The notes under the pieces are model-generated. The model worked only from the letters and a program-made list of their open reading frames with translations, did no database searches and was not told the origin of the DNA. A DNA stretch of 64,000 nucleotides from positions 62,001 to 126,000 of the forward strand of contig NZ_FQVB01000012.1 of assembly GCF_900129305.1 (NCBI RefSeq), given 5' to 3'. The stretch comes from Desulfacinum infernum DSM 9756 (lineage in GTDB: Bacteria; Desulfobacterota; Syntrophobacteria; Syntrophobacterales; DSM-9756). The translations under genes were made by a program, and so were the position numbers. Of the stretch, positions 15,455 to 25,270 are shown one piece after another (the first letter of the stretch is position 1; each line of letters starts with the position of its first letter).

Positions 15455-18400
15455 ATGACGCTCCGTTTCGCCCCCCGACCCAGCCCCTGCTTTCCCGGAC
15501 GTTTCCTTTTTCCGCTTCTTTTCTCCGCGGCTCTCTTCCTCGGGCTGCTCGGCGCATTGGGCGCTCCGGCGGCGGCCGCTCCCGCCGCCCCGCCATCGAC
15601 CCCGCAGGAAGGAGCCTCGCCCCGGGCACTGCTGGACGCCGCCGTGAACCTCCCGGGCATCGAAGCCCGGGACGTGGAGCGAACCGCCGCGGACTGCGAG
15701 ACCTTTCCCTCCGGATCCCAGGACGCCTATGCGGAACGGGAAGTGTGCGGAACCACGGTACGGTTCCGCTTTTCCGGACCCGAAGGGACGGAAGGTGCGG
15801 AGCGCCTGAAGGAGATGCTCCAGGCGAGCGGAGACCGGATCCTTTACGCGGCGGAAGACGCCGTGGCCGCATCCCGCCGGCTTTCCGACGGGTTCATCCT
15901 CTGGTCCCGGTTCGAACCGCGGGGAGAAGACTCCCTGGGCGTGATGGTCCTGCAGGCCGTGCTGGAACCGGACCGGGAGCTGGTCTTTCCCATGGACCGG
16001 GACGAACGGAGCGAAGTGATCTTCTACACCGAACACCCGGGGGATCGCCTGATGCGCCTGGACGTCACCGCACCGGAGGCGGATTTCTCCCTGGAGGGAG
16101 CCTACCGTCAGCAGACGGGCGAGCTCGTCCGAACGGTCTCCACCCAGGTGGACTGCTACCGCGTGCACGGCCCGCTGCACGAAATCGGGCGGGTACCCCA
16201 ATACGCCGGTCCCGTGAAATGGACGCTGCACCTCCATGACGGCGCCGAGCAAGTCCAAGTGCGGGTGCGCTGGAATTCCGGGCCGCCCCTGGAACCCATC
16301 CAGGCCGGGGACGCCCTGGGCGGAATCCGGCTTCGCAACGTTCCTTACGGCCGTGCGTCGGCCCTTCCCGAATTCGACGATTCCATCGACCATCCGGCGT
16401 TCCGGGAAGGAGCCCTGGCCGGAGACCGGACCCCCTTGGGAGAATCCATCTTCTGGCTTCCGCCGGGCTACTGGACCCTGCTGGTGAAACCCGAGGTCCA
16501 TGAGGAAGACCTGGAGGGATTCACCCGGATGGAATGCCACCTGGTGCCGGTCCAGCCGGGACGCATCACCGTGGTGGACTGGCCGCCTTCTCTCGCCCGC
16601 GCCTTCGCCGGCGGGGAAGCGGGGCGGGTGGAGATCCTGGACGTGGCGGCCGATTCCCAAACCGGCACGGTGGATATGGCCCTCCTGGACGCGGATCGGC
16701 TGGGAATCGAGGCCTCCCCGGACAACGTGCGCATCTACGAAACCGGGGCGGAAGCCCGGATCCTTTCCGTGGAGCGGCTCAAGACCCCCCTGGACGTGCT
16801 GCTCCTCCTGGACTCCTCCGGGTCCATGAAGCACCAGATGTCCCAGGCCCTGGCCTCCGCGGCTCATTTCATCCGGGGCCTTCCCCCGGACGCCCGCATC
16901 ACCGTGGTGGACTTCGACACCCGGCCGAAAAAGATCCAGGCCGCCGGAAGGGACCAGCTCCTCAAGGCCCTCGGCAAGGTTCGGGCCGACGGCGCCACGG
17001 CGCTTTACGACTCCATCCTTCTCGGGCTGGGTGAACTCCAGGCAAAGAACCGCCCGGCCCTGGTCGTCTTCACCGACGGCGTGGACGCCAACCTGAACGA
17101 CACCGGCCCGGGAAGCAAGGCCACCAAGGACGAGGTGCTGGAGGCTGTCCAGAGCGCCGGGATACCCGTCTTCACCATCGGGTTGGGGGAAAAGAGCGAC
17201 GTGGACACCCTGCGGCGCCTGGCCGCCTTGTCCGGCGGAGCCTATTACGCCGCGTCCATCCCGGAAGACCTGGATCCCATCTTTGAGCAGATCCAGAAGA
17301 ACCTGGGAAACACCTACCGAGTCCGCTTCCAACGGCCGGCGCGCCCCAGGAAGGGGAGCGTGCCCGTGGTGAGCCTGGTGGTGGACAACAGCGGCTCCAT
17401 GGATTCCGATCCCCAGCAGCCCGGCTGCGGGTACCGGATCGAAAGGGTGCGCCAGACCCTTCGCCGGTTCGTGGAGGATCTTCCGGGGGATTTCCTGATC
17501 CAGCTGCTCACCTTCAGCGACGATGTGGGCGTCCGCCAGGTGCTGGCCCGGGAACGCGCGCCGCTCGCCCGCGCCCTGTCGCTCATGAAGGGGGAAGGGG
17601 GCACCAACACCCTGGCCGCGGTGCGCGCGGCCCTCGATTCGCTCCGGGCGGTCCCGTCGTCCCGGCGCTACCTGGTTTTTCTCACCGATGCGGCCCTGGA
17701 AGTGGAAGAGGAACAGAAAAAGGAGTTCGAAACCCTGCTGGGCGTGATCCGAGACGCCCGCATCCGAACCCTCTGGCTGGGCATGGTGGAAGGGGACCAG
17801 GAAGAGGTGTTCGCCCGGGCGGCCCGCCTTTCGGGAGGCCGACACGTGATCGCCACGGACCTGGACCGGGTGGCCCAGGTCTTTCAGGACCTGGCGAAGG
17901 AGATGGCATCCGAACCCCAAGGCCCTTTCGCGGGGACGGTGCGCGTGGAGGTCCGTTATCACGATGCGGCGGGCCGGAACGCCACGCTGGTGGCTTCCAA
18001 GGACATCACCTTTCCCCCGGCCCGGGAGGCCGACGTGGAGGCCAATCCGGAAGCGGTCACCTGGAAGCCCGGGCCGCGCCTGCAGCCCTGCGACCCCGAG
18101 GTGGCCCGAAACATCTCCGGGTCCGACAAGGCGGGCTACGAGGTGCTGGTCACCAAGCGCATCCCGCTGGACTACACGGCGGAAAACCGGGCGGTTCGGA
18201 TGCGTTTCGACGAAGCCGTCTTCCTTTCCCGCCTGCGGGGGATCGACGCCCCGGACGGATACCGATTCCTGGCCCTGACCGTGCGCATGGAGAACATCCT
18301 TCCGAGCCAGAAGGTGGCCGTCCTGCCCGACGGATCCCATCACCCCGCCTCCTGGGTGGGCGGGGACTCCAAGCCCGTCCGCTACGAAGAGCGCGTCCCC

Positions 18401-21400
18401 ACCTACCTCATTCCCGACCTGAAGCGCCATTGCTTCCTGCGATGGAACAACGAACGGTCCTACCCCGTCTCGGAAGCGACCTGGCTGCTGGAAAACCCCC
18501 TCACCCTTCCGGGCCAAACCGCCCTGGCGGTGGAACCGAACCGGCCCGTGCAGGGGGCTCTGGCGTTCCTGGTTCCCGACGGGGGAGCCCAGGCCGCCTC
18601 CTTCCGGTTCTATGACACGAATTACGGCCACGTCTCGGTGCCCCTGTGGGGCATCACCCCGCCCGAAGAAACCGTACCCCTGGAAAGCCTCCCCGAGGAA
18701 CCGCCCACCCGGCTTTCCGACACCTTCTCTTTCCGCGTGACCGGATACCGGGACGCGGAGCGCATCGAAAAGGTGGACGCGGGAGAGGGTGCGGTCTTCC
18801 GCATCCTGGAAGGGGAGTTGACCTCCCGCGTGCAGGCCCACCTGAGACTCGATCCCGCCGAGAGGATCCAAATGCTGGTGCAGGACGAGAAAGGAAGCCG
18901 CCTCTTTCGACTGCATCCCGTCACCGAAAGGCTCCCCATGGGCTATTACCACTCCACCCTCTTTGCCGCCGGATCCCGAAACAAGGTGGCCCTGGCCTTC
19001 CGCCTTCCCCGCCCGCTGGCGGAAGAGGACCGGCCCATGGCGCTCCTGTTCGACCTGGCGGGAGGATCGGTCGCGGTGCCGGCCGTGGGTTTGTGGCAGG
19101 CGCCGGACCCGGGAAGCCCGGCCGCGGCGTCCAATGAGGACGTGGAGCTCTTCGTCCACCGGGCGGCACTGGTTCGCGGCGTCCCCCGGATGGGCGAGCG
19201 GGTGGTGGCTGTGGACGCCTCCTTCCGGGTGCCCCCCGGCAGGGGCCATCTGCGCTTGGGAGAGCTGGTGGTGCTCAAGGGAACCGGTTTCGACGCCGAA
19301 AAGGCCCGGCAGGAGATGGCCCGGGTGACCGAAGTGCGGAAAATGCCCGTGCCGTGGGCCCATCGGGGCTTGTCCAACTTTGCGCAGACCTTTCTGCCGC
19401 CCCGGATGGACGAGCTGCCGGACACCCTTTTCCCGGAAAGCGCGGAGGATTTCCTGCCGCTCGCCCTGGATTCCGAATCCGTCCTGCCGGCGGGGCAGGT
19501 GCGGCGAGGCTGGATCCTCTTTTCCCTCCCGGAAGATTCGGAGGTGGAGAACTGGCGCGTGGGCTCCCTGATCTTCCAGGACCTCTCGCTGCCCATTTCC
19601 CAGGAGACCATGGAAGAACCCCTGCTACAGTTCACCCGGCTGGAAGTTCCCGTTGAAGGAAACGAATCCTTCTGGGTGCAGGTGGCGGAAAAGGTGGAGG
19701 AGCTTTCCGCCCGTCGGGCGGCCGTGGGATGGAAGAAGCCCGGCGCCGTCCCCCTGCGGGTGGTGGATCCGGATCGTAAGACGGAAACGGGGCCCCGGCT
19801 GGATCCTCCCGGGCTGACCTACGCGGGCGCACGGTCCCTGGCGGAACTCGCCGATCTGGAAAGCCTGCGGCGGGCCGCCGCAACTCTGCGCTGGCTTCCC
19901 GGCGGGAATCCCTGGGCGGTGCGCTACGCCCCCGAGGCGGTCCTCACCCAGGGGTGGGGAACGGAAGCGGACCTGGCGGCCCTGACGGAAAGGGTTCTCA
20001 GCCGCACCGGGGTGCGCACCCGGCGGGTGGTGGTGCCTCTTCTGGACAAGGGAAGGGAGGACCTGGCCCGCCGGGCGGGTCTGGAACGGGTGGAGCTGGA
20101 GCAGCTTCCGGCGGTGAAGTTCCGGACGGACGACAACCGGGAAGTGGTCCTGGTTTCCCCCTTCCTGGAGGACTTGAAGGCCCTGGAGGGGCGGGTGGGC
20201 TACCGCGTGGAACCCGTGGAGGAAAGCCCGGAAGTGACGGCGGACCTGACGGTGGGTCTCCTGGTGATGCCCGCCCAGGCCGACCGGGATGAACAGATGA
20301 GGCGCATGAGCGACATCCTGGCGGGCGGGGAAGGCGACGGGGTGGAAGAAGCCGTCCTTCTGAACACCTCCCTGAACCTTTCCGATCTCAGCCTGGATTG
20401 CATCCACATCGGGTTCACGCAGGTTCCGGCGCGAGGAACGGTGGTTTACAAGGCCGTGCTGGACGGCCCCATGGGACGGCGGATCACCTCGGACGACGCC
20501 GGCCTGGACGCCACCAAGGTGAACGTCCTGGGCTGGTTCTTTGAGATCGACACATCCGAACGGAACCACCGACGCCGGTTCTTCCTGCCTCCCGAAACGG
20601 AGATCACGGGGGTCTTTCTCACCCTGGGGATCAACCTGCCCGACCTCCCGCCCGCCGCCCGGGACGCCCTGGACGCGGCCCGCCGGGAGATGAGGAAAGC
20701 CGCGCTGGTCCCGCCCGACGCCTTCTCCGGGCTTCGGTGGTACACCCACGGGATCGCGGGCCGTTTCCTGGGAGCGCAATCGGCCTGGGAAGAGGAGGCG
20801 GCCCGCCGGCTTCAGCTCACGGCGGGACGCACGTCCCGGCCTCGATGCCTGGCGGTGATCGTGACCCTGGACAACGGCGGGGGCCCCTTGCGGACGCAAC
20901 TGGATCTCTTGGATCCCTTCGTCCAGGTCCACCGCTCTCCGGATCCCCGGGCCGAGAGGGCCTTCCGGATCCTGGGCGGCCTGGCCGCCGCGGAGTTCGA
21001 AGCCGCGGCCCTCGGCCCGGAAAGTGCCGGGCTGTGGGAAATCTGGCGCAGCGCCCCGCCGGAAACCAAGCTCCTTTTCGTGGACGACGAGAACCGGGAC
21101 GCCTTCCTGGAACAGCTCCGCAGCCGCTCCTATCCCGAGCGCCTGGTGAACTACCTGGCCGAAACGGACCGGGTCCTCCTCTTTCCCAGTTCGCCCGGCG
21201 TGGTGAACGGAAAAGTGCGCTGGGCGTGGCTGGAAGTGGATCCGGAAACCTACGACGTCCGGGCCGTGCTGGACGACGAGACGGGAGGCGCCCTGGTGGA
21301 AAGCCTCATCGGAAACCTCTACGAACAGGCCACCAGCTACCTGGTGGGAGCCTTCGTGGGCATCACCACGTCCCTTTGGTCCGTTTCCGCCTTCAGCCTG

Positions 21401-21649
21401 GAACTGGACGACTACCAGCAGATCCTCCAGGAAGCGGAAAACTTCGCCCGGAACCTGGCCAAGAACTTCAGCGTGGGGAACGACTACGCGGGCCTTCCCG
21501 TGGGCGGCCTTCCGTCCGGGTCCGTCTCCCTGGACCGGGCGGTGACCTTCAGCCTGGACCCCAACGGGGTGTCTTTCAGCAACAACATGCTGGGTTTCGG
21601 AAACGGCTACCAGGACGGCGTCAGCTACTATTTCCAAAACGCCAAGTAG
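15455..21649 (+). CDS. Giant exported protein with two von Willebrand factor A domains
   Basis: A 2064-residue protein with a signal peptide (hydrophobic residues about 17-42, ending PAAAA). Two VWA domains follow. The first has MIDAS motif DSSGSM (Asp at about residue 453), then GATALYD and VVFTDGVD. The second has DNSGSM (about 644), then EGGTNTL and FLTDAAL. Both metal sites look intact. Residues about 880-1380 contain two or three beta-rich segments of similar style. About 1490-1580 has a helix-strand pattern recalling transglutaminase-like folds, but with no visible Cys-His pair. The ATG at 15455 is preferred for its AAAAGGAGG site; an earlier in-frame GTG has none. It is followed 28 bases later by a HAD-fold gene. 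The function is unknown; a large periplasmic or surface scaffold is likely. The long open frames on the opposite strand are GC-driven shadows. Confidence 0.85.
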   Translation: MTLRFAPRPSPCFPGRFLFPLLFSAALFLGLLGALGAPAAAAPAAPPSTPQEGASPRALLDAAVNLPGIEARDVERTAADCETFPSGSQDAYAEREVCGTTVRFRFSGPEGTEGAERLKEMLQASGDRILYAAEDAVAASRRLSDGFILWSRFEPRGEDSLGVMVLQAVLEPDRELVFPMDRDERSEVIFYTEHPGDRLMRLDVTAPEADFSLEGAYRQQTGELVRTVSTQVDCYRVHGPLHEIGRVPQYAGPVKWTLHLHDGAEQVQVRVRWNSGPPLEPIQAGDALGGIRLRNVPYGRASALPEFDDSIDHPAFREGALAGDRTPLGESIFWLPPGYWTLLVKPEVHEEDLEGFTRMECHLVPVQPGRITVVDWPPSLARAFAGGEAGRVEILDVAADSQTGTVDMALLDADRLGIEASPDNVRIYETGAEARILSVERLKTPLDVLLLLDSSGSMKHQMSQALASAAHFIRGLPPDARITVVDFDTRPKKIQAAGRDQLLKALGKVRADGATALYDSILLGLGELQAKNRPALVVFTDGVDANLNDTGPGSKATKDEVLEAVQSAGIPVFTIGLGEKSDVDTLRRLAALSGGAYYAASIPEDLDPIFEQIQKNLGNTYRVRFQRPARPRKGSVPVVSLVVDNSGSMDSDPQQPGCGYRIERVRQTLRRFVEDLPGDFLIQLLTFSDDVGVRQVLARERAPLARALSLMKGEGGTNTLAAVRAALDSLRAVPSSRRYLVFLTDAALEVEEEQKKEFETLLGVIRDARIRTLWLGMVEGDQEEVFARAARLSGGRHVIATDLDRVAQVFQDLAKEMASEPQGPFAGTVRVEVRYHDAAGRNATLVASKDITFPPAREADVEANPEAVTWKPGPRLQPCDPEVARNISGSDKAGYEVLVTKRIPLDYTAENRAVRMRFDEAVFLSRLRGIDAPDGYRFLALTVRMENILPSQKVAVLPDGSHHPASWVGGDSKPVRYEERVPTYLIPDLKRHCFLRWNNERSYPVSEATWLLENPLTLPGQTALAVEPNRPVQGALAFLVPDGGAQAASFRFYDTNYGHVSVPLWGITPPEETVPLESLPEEPPTRLSDTFSFRVTGYRDAERIEKVDAGEGAVFRILEGELTSRVQAHLRLDPAERIQMLVQDEKGSRLFRLHPVTERLPMGYYHSTLFAAGSRNKVALAFRLPRPLAEEDRPMALLFDLAGGSVAVPAVGLWQAPDPGSPAAASNEDVELFVHRAALVRGVPRMGERVVAVDASFRVPPGRGHLRLGELVVLKGTGFDAEKARQEMARVTEVRKMPVPWAHRGLSNFAQTFLPPRMDELPDTLFPESAEDFLPLALDSESVLPAGQVRRGWILFSLPEDSEVENWRVGSLIFQDLSLPISQETMEEPLLQFTRLEVPVEGNESFWVQVAEKVEELSARRAAVGWKKPGAVPLRVVDPDRKTETGPRLDPPGLTYAGARSLAELADLESLRRAAATLRWLPGGNPWAVRYAPEAVLTQGWGTEADLAALTERVLSRTGVRTRRVVVPLLDKGREDLARRAGLERVELEQLPAVKFRTDDNREVVLVSPFLEDLKALEGRVGYRVEPVEESPEVTADLTVGLLVMPAQADRDEQMRRMSDILAGGEGDGVEEAVLLNTSLNLSDLSLDCIHIGFTQVPARGTVVYKAVLDGPMGRRITSDDAGLDATKVNVLGWFFEIDTSERNHRRRFFLPPETEITGVFLTLGINLPDLPPAARDALDAARREMRKAALVPPDAFSGLRWYTHGIAGRFLGAQSAWEEEAARRLQLTAGRTSRPRCLAVIVTLDNGGGPLRTQLDLLDPFVQVHRSPDPRAERAFRILGGLAAAEFEAAALGPESAGLWEIWRSAPPETKLLFVDDENRDAFLEQLRSRSYPERLVNYLAETDRVLLFPSSPGVVNGKVRWAWLEVDPETYDVRAVLDDETGGALVESLIGNLYEQATSYLVGAFVGITTSLWSVSAFSLELDDYQQILQEAENFARNLAKNFSVGNDYAGLPVGGLPSGSVSLDRAVTFSLDPNGVSFSNNMLGFGNGYQDGVSYYFQNAK

Positions 21650-21677
21650 AAGCGGAAACGGAAAGCAGGAGGAAACC

Positions 21678-22421
21678 ATGGCGGATCAAGCCGCAAGGTA
21701 TCGAGCGCTCTTTTCGTCGGACTGGAGTGAATGCCTGTCGCCCGGCGGCCCGTTCGACTGCATCTTCTTCAACTATCCGGACCTCCAGGAACCCCTCACC
21801 GCCATCTTCCGGCAGTACACGTCCAACGCCATCACGCTGGGGGACGCCATCCGCCGGATCCAGGACCTTTTGCCGGGCCCCATCACCCAAGAGCAGATGG
21901 ACGCCTACCTGGACGCCTCCTTCGCCGTCTACCCCGGCGCGACGGAACTCATCCGCTGGTGCGAGGAAAACCGGATCCTTTTCATGCTGAACACCACGGG
22001 CTTCCAGGGCACCTACCAGCGGATCCTGGCCAAGGGCCTCCTGCCGCCCGTTGCGGCCCTTTCCGCCCATCCCTTCATCCACTACCCGCAAAGCCCCACG
22101 GACCCGCCCGTCTTCCATCCCCTGCGGGAAATCCACGACAAGGCCGTCAACTCGGCAGCGGTGGCGCAGGCCTTCGGCATCGGGCCGGGACGCATCATCG
22201 TCATGGGAGACAGCGGCGGGGACGGCCCCCACTTCCAGTGGGGCGCTTCCGTGGGCGCCCTTCTCATCGCCAGCCGCCCCAAGCCGTCCCTGGAGCGGTA
22301 CTGCGCGGAGCGAGGCATCGCCATCCACCACCGGATCGGCACGGCAGAAGAACCGGAAAAGGGGCACTTCCTGGACCTGGTGCCCCGGATCGAAGCCTAT
22401 CTGGGAACCGCCAATGACTGA
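21678..22421 (+). CDS. HAD-fold hydrolase-like protein with degenerate motif I
   Basis: A 247-residue protein with a HAD-superfamily layout: a strand at DCIFFNYPD in the motif I position, LNTTG for motif II (Thr), HDKAVNSAAVAQAFG for motif III (Lys), and IIVMGDSGGDGPHF for motif IV. The usual nucleophile/acid pair DxD is replaced by N-x-P in motif I, so phosphatase activity is doubtful. A GGAGG site precedes the ATG. It begins 28 bases after the giant VWA gene and is probably cotranscribed, which hints at a joint function such as a binding or regulatory partner (inference). An active enzyme with shifted catalytic residues is possible. Confidence 0.7.
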   Translation: MADQAARYRALFSSDWSECLSPGGPFDCIFFNYPDLQEPLTAIFRQYTSNAITLGDAIRRIQDLLPGPITQEQMDAYLDASFAVYPGATELIRWCEENRILFMLNTTGFQGTYQRILAKGLLPPVAALSAHPFIHYPQSPTDPPVFHPLREIHDKAVNSAAVAQAFGIGPGRIIVMGDSGGDGPHFQWGASVGALLIASRPKPSLERYCAERGIAIHHRIGTAEEPEKGHFLDLVPRIEAYLGTAND

Positions 22422-22434
22422 AAAGATCGGAAGA

Positions 22435-22502
22435 AACCGCTAATGAACGCAAATGAACATGAATGGGTCGAGGCGGGCGTTCATTCGCGTTCATTTGCGG
22501 TT
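22435..22502. terminator. Large inverted repeat between convergent genes (bidirectional terminator candidate)
   Basis: AACCGCtAATGAACGCaAATGAAC on the left pairs with GTTCATTcGCGTTCATTtGCGGTT on the right, giving an imperfect stem of about 24 bases with a loop of about 20. It fills the 86-base gap between the HAD gene (plus strand) and the CoA-transferase gene (minus strand). It is built from two inverted copies of the dispersed AACCGC-AATGAACGC motif. It lacks a T-run, so termination is inferred from position and stem strength. Confidence 0.65.
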
Positions 22503-22507
22503 CAAAG

Positions 22508-23836
22508 TCAGATGGTACCGCGGGCGCGGAGGATCTCCAGTTCCGATGCGCCCAGGCCCAGGAGCCGACAGTAGACCGCTTCGTTGTCCGCGCCCACGGG
22601 GCGGCACGCCCATTTGATCCTCGGCGGCGTTCCCGTCATCTTCCAGAGCGGCCCCTGCATGGCCAGTTCCCCGTAAACGGGATCCTGCACCCTTCGGAAG
22701 ATCCCCCGGTCCCACCAGTTTTGTTCCTGGAAGGTTTCCGGGGGACGGCACACCTTTCCGGTCACCACGGCCGCGGCGCGGCCTTCCTTCCGGGACGTGG
22801 CCTCTTGAACCTTCTCGATCACCTCATCCACCGTGTATTGGGTGCTCCATTCTTCCAGGATCCGCTGGAGCGCCTCCTCGCTTTCCAGGCTGGTCCGCTG
22901 CATGAACGTGGAAAAGCGGGGATCCCGGGTGAGCTCGGGTCGGCCGATGATCTCCATGAGCGTGGCGAAGGCCTCTTCGTTGTAGGCCGCCATGAAGGTA
23001 TAGCCGTCCTTGCAGCGGATGAAGGTGTAGGGAAAGACGGACGGGTCGTAGTTCCCCAGCCGCTCCTTCACGCCGCCTCCCATGTGGTACCAGCCCATGT
23101 TGTAGTCGATGAACTTCATGATGCATTCGGCGCCGGAAACATCCACCATCTGGCCCTTCCCGGACTGCTGCCGGTAGATGAGCGCCGAAAGGATCCCGTA
23201 GGCCGCAAAGAGCCCTTCGGCATACCATCCGTACCAGCTGCCGGTCTTGGTGGGCACGGCGTGGACCGAATGTTCGTCGTCGGCCGGTTCGCCGTTGATA
23301 TAGACGAGCCCGGAATAGGCCTGGTTGGCGATCTCGGAAGCCTGCCGCCCCTGGCGGGCCTTGGGTCCGAACTGCCCGTAGGTATGAAGAGCCGCATAGA
23401 TGAGCCGAGGGTTGACCTCGCGAAGCTGCCGGTAGCCGATTCCCAGCTCGTCCAGGAAACCCGGCTCGAAGGTTTCGATCACCACGTCCGCATGGCCGGC
23501 CAGCTTCCGGAAAATCTCTTGGCCTTCCTCGCCTTCCAGATCCAGCGTGATGTGGTGCTTGTTTCGGCCCTCCACCAGATAGGCCAGGCCCGTGTCTCCG
23601 TGTTCCAGACCGAAAGGGCTGTAGCGGCGGGCGATGTCACCACCGGGCGGTTCGATCCGAATCACCCGGGCTCCCAATTCCGAAAGGATGGACGAAGCCA
23701 CCAGACCGCCGAAGCTGCCGTAGCTGGCGTCCAGAACCAGAAGATCGTCCAGGGCTTCCTTCTTTTCGGCCGCCGAGGCCGGATCCGACTGCTGCTTCGC
23801 CCATGCGTACCAATCCATCGTTCCCGTGGTGTTCAT
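22508..23836 (-). CDS. Family III (CaiB/BaiF) CoA-transferase, probable non-catalytic partner subunit
   Basis: A 442-residue family III CoA-transferase fold (SSILSELGARVIRIEPPGGD near residues 48-67, GRNKHHITLDL, DVVIETFEPGFLDELGIGY). Enzymes of this family move CoA between carboxylates through an Asp-bound anhydride. At the place where the partner protein has SYDATSQAMSG this one has ASEIANQAYSG, so the catalytic Asp is replaced by Glu168. This suggests a structural subunit of a heteromeric enzyme, as in other two-gene family III transferases. The ATG at 23836 has AGGAGG upstream; the long frame before it reads through the 3' end of the next gene. It starts 35 bases after the stop codon of the sister gene. 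The substrate is unknown. Confidence 0.88.
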   Translation of the reverse strand: MNTTGTMDWYAWAKQQSDPASAAEKKEALDDLLVLDASYGSFGGLVASSILSELGARVIRIEPPGGDIARRYSPFGLEHGDTGLAYLVEGRNKHHITLDLEGEEGQEIFRKLAGHADVVIETFEPGFLDELGIGYRQLREVNPRLIYAALHTYGQFGPKARQGRQASEIANQAYSGLVYINGEPADDEHSVHAVPTKTGSWYGWYAEGLFAAYGILSALIYRQQSGKGQMVDVSGAECIMKFIDYNMGWYHMGGGVKERLGNYDPSVFPYTFIRCKDGYTFMAAYNEEAFATLMEIIGRPELTRDPRFSTFMQRTSLESEEALQRILEEWSTQYTVDEVIEKVQEATSRKEGRAAAVVTGKVCRPPETFQEQNWWDRGIFRRVQDPVYGELAMQGPLWKMTGTPPRIKWACRPVGADNEAVYCRLLGLGASELEILRARGTI

Positions 23837-23871
23837 GGCATCCTCCTTGGCTTCCATCCCCCGAACCGTTC

Positions 23872-25206
23872 TCAGAAAAACCGACCCTTTTCGCCGTCCC
23901 AGTCTTCCGGGGGCTTGGCGCCGATCCGGTCCGCCCACCTACCCACCACGCCCTCGTTTTCCAAGCGCTCCACGGTCTCCGGATCCAGGGCCAACAGATT
24001 TCGAAAGACGTACTCGTTGTGGAATCCCACGGGCTTGGCGATCCAGCGCATTCTCCCCGGCGTCTCGGAAAGTTTGGGCCCCGGCCCGTATTCCACCACC
24101 GGACCGTAAAGTGGGTCTTCCAATTCCCAGACGGCCCGGCGCGCCCGCAGGTGTTCGTCTTCGTAATGGTCCCGGGCGTTGGCCACGCGCTGGGCCGAAA
24201 ACCCGTACAACACGCCCGCCTCCTCCACCTGCCGCAGGGTCTGGGTCACGGCCCAGGCGCGCATCTTTCCGTAGACGGCTTCCCGGTTTTCGTCCTTCAG
24301 ACGGGCGTCCAGCAGAGCGAACCGGGGATCTTCCGCCATGTCCGGATCCCCCATGGCCTCGCACAGCCCCGCGAAGGCCCCGTCGTCCAGCGCCGCGATA
24401 CCCACAAAGCCGTCCTTGCAGCGAAAGATCCCCGAAGGCACCACCGCCACGTCCTCGTTTCCGAACCGCTCCCGCTCCTTGCCGAAAAGACTCCACAGGA
24501 GCCACGTCCAGTCCTGGATCCGGATGAGACTCTCGCCCTGGGACACATCGATCATCTGGCCCTCTCCCGTCTTGTTCCGGTGGTAGAGGGCCGCCAGGAT
24601 GCCCAGGGTGGCGAACAGGGCGCCCGTGTAGTCCCCGATCCAGATGCCGATCTTCAGGGGCGGGCGACCCGGAAAGCCGGTGGTGGCCGAAAAGCCGCTC
24701 ATGGCCTGGCTGGTGGCGTCGTAGGACGGCCGGTCCCGGTAGACGCTCCACTGTCCGAACCCGCTGTTGGCCTGGTAGATGAGCCGCGGGTTCACCTCCC
24801 GGAGCTGCCGATAGCCCACACCCCAGCGGTCCATGGTGCCCGGCCGGAAGTTTTCCACCAGCACATCGGACCTGGCCGCCAGCCGCTTCAGGAGTTCCGC
24901 GCCTTCCGGCTTCCGGATGTCGATGGCCACGTGGTACTTGTTGTGGTTCATGTGGGTGAAGGCGGGCGAGATGTTCTGCCAGAAGAAGCCGCGGGGAGCT
25001 ACGTAGCGCATGAGATCCCCCACGCCCGGGAGTTCGATCTTGATAACCTCGGCTCCCATGTCCGCCAGCAGGTCCGCCGTGACGGGACCGAACACCCGGG
25101 TGCACAGTTCCAGGACCCGCACGCCCTTGAGGGCCTCGGGCTTGGAAAAGGCCCCCGCGGGATCGAAAAGCCGCTCCGTCCAGTCGAAATAGTCCTCGTG
25201 TGCCAT
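23872..25206 (-). CDS. Family III (CaiB/BaiF) CoA-transferase, catalytic subunit
   Basis: A 444-residue family III CoA-transferase with the expected catalytic Asp (SYDATSQAMSG, Asp163) and the nucleotide-binding pattern VLELCTRVFGPVTADLLADM. It should transfer CoA between a dicarboxylic or aromatic acid and its partner acid in the cytoplasm. The ATG at 25206 is preceded by AAAGGAG. It is followed closely by a sister gene lacking the Asp, so the two probably form one heteromeric enzyme. A near-match to the TGGTnnnACCA operator lies 65 bases upstream of the start, possibly linking it to the 2-hydroxyacid regulon. It shares strand and direction with lrgAB. Confidence 0.9.
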   Translation of the reverse strand: MAHEDYFDWTERLFDPAGAFSKPEALKGVRVLELCTRVFGPVTADLLADMGAEVIKIELPGVGDLMRYVAPRGFFWQNISPAFTHMNHNKYHVAIDIRKPEGAELLKRLAARSDVLVENFRPGTMDRWGVGYRQLREVNPRLIYQANSGFGQWSVYRDRPSYDATSQAMSGFSATTGFPGRPPLKIGIWIGDYTGALFATLGILAALYHRNKTGEGQMIDVSQGESLIRIQDWTWLLWSLFGKERERFGNEDVAVVPSGIFRCKDGFVGIAALDDGAFAGLCEAMGDPDMAEDPRFALLDARLKDENREAVYGKMRAWAVTQTLRQVEEAGVLYGFSAQRVANARDHYEDEHLRARRAVWELEDPLYGPVVEYGPGPKLSETPGRMRWIAKPVGFHNEYVFRNLLALDPETVERLENEGVVGRWADRIGAKPPEDWDGEKGRFF

Positions 25207-25270
25207 CACTTCGCTCCTTTCCCCGAAGGTGTGACAAGAAATGAACCAGACCGTGCAGGACCGCGTGAAC

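Noticed and set aside
15383-21679. Very long open frames on the minus strand (1326 and 684 codons) opposite the giant VWA gene
   Set aside because: Their sequence is rich in Gly, His, Arg, Val and Pro with no domain, signal or ribosome site. They arise from the high third-position GC of the plus-strand gene, which has clear VWA motifs and a signal peptide.
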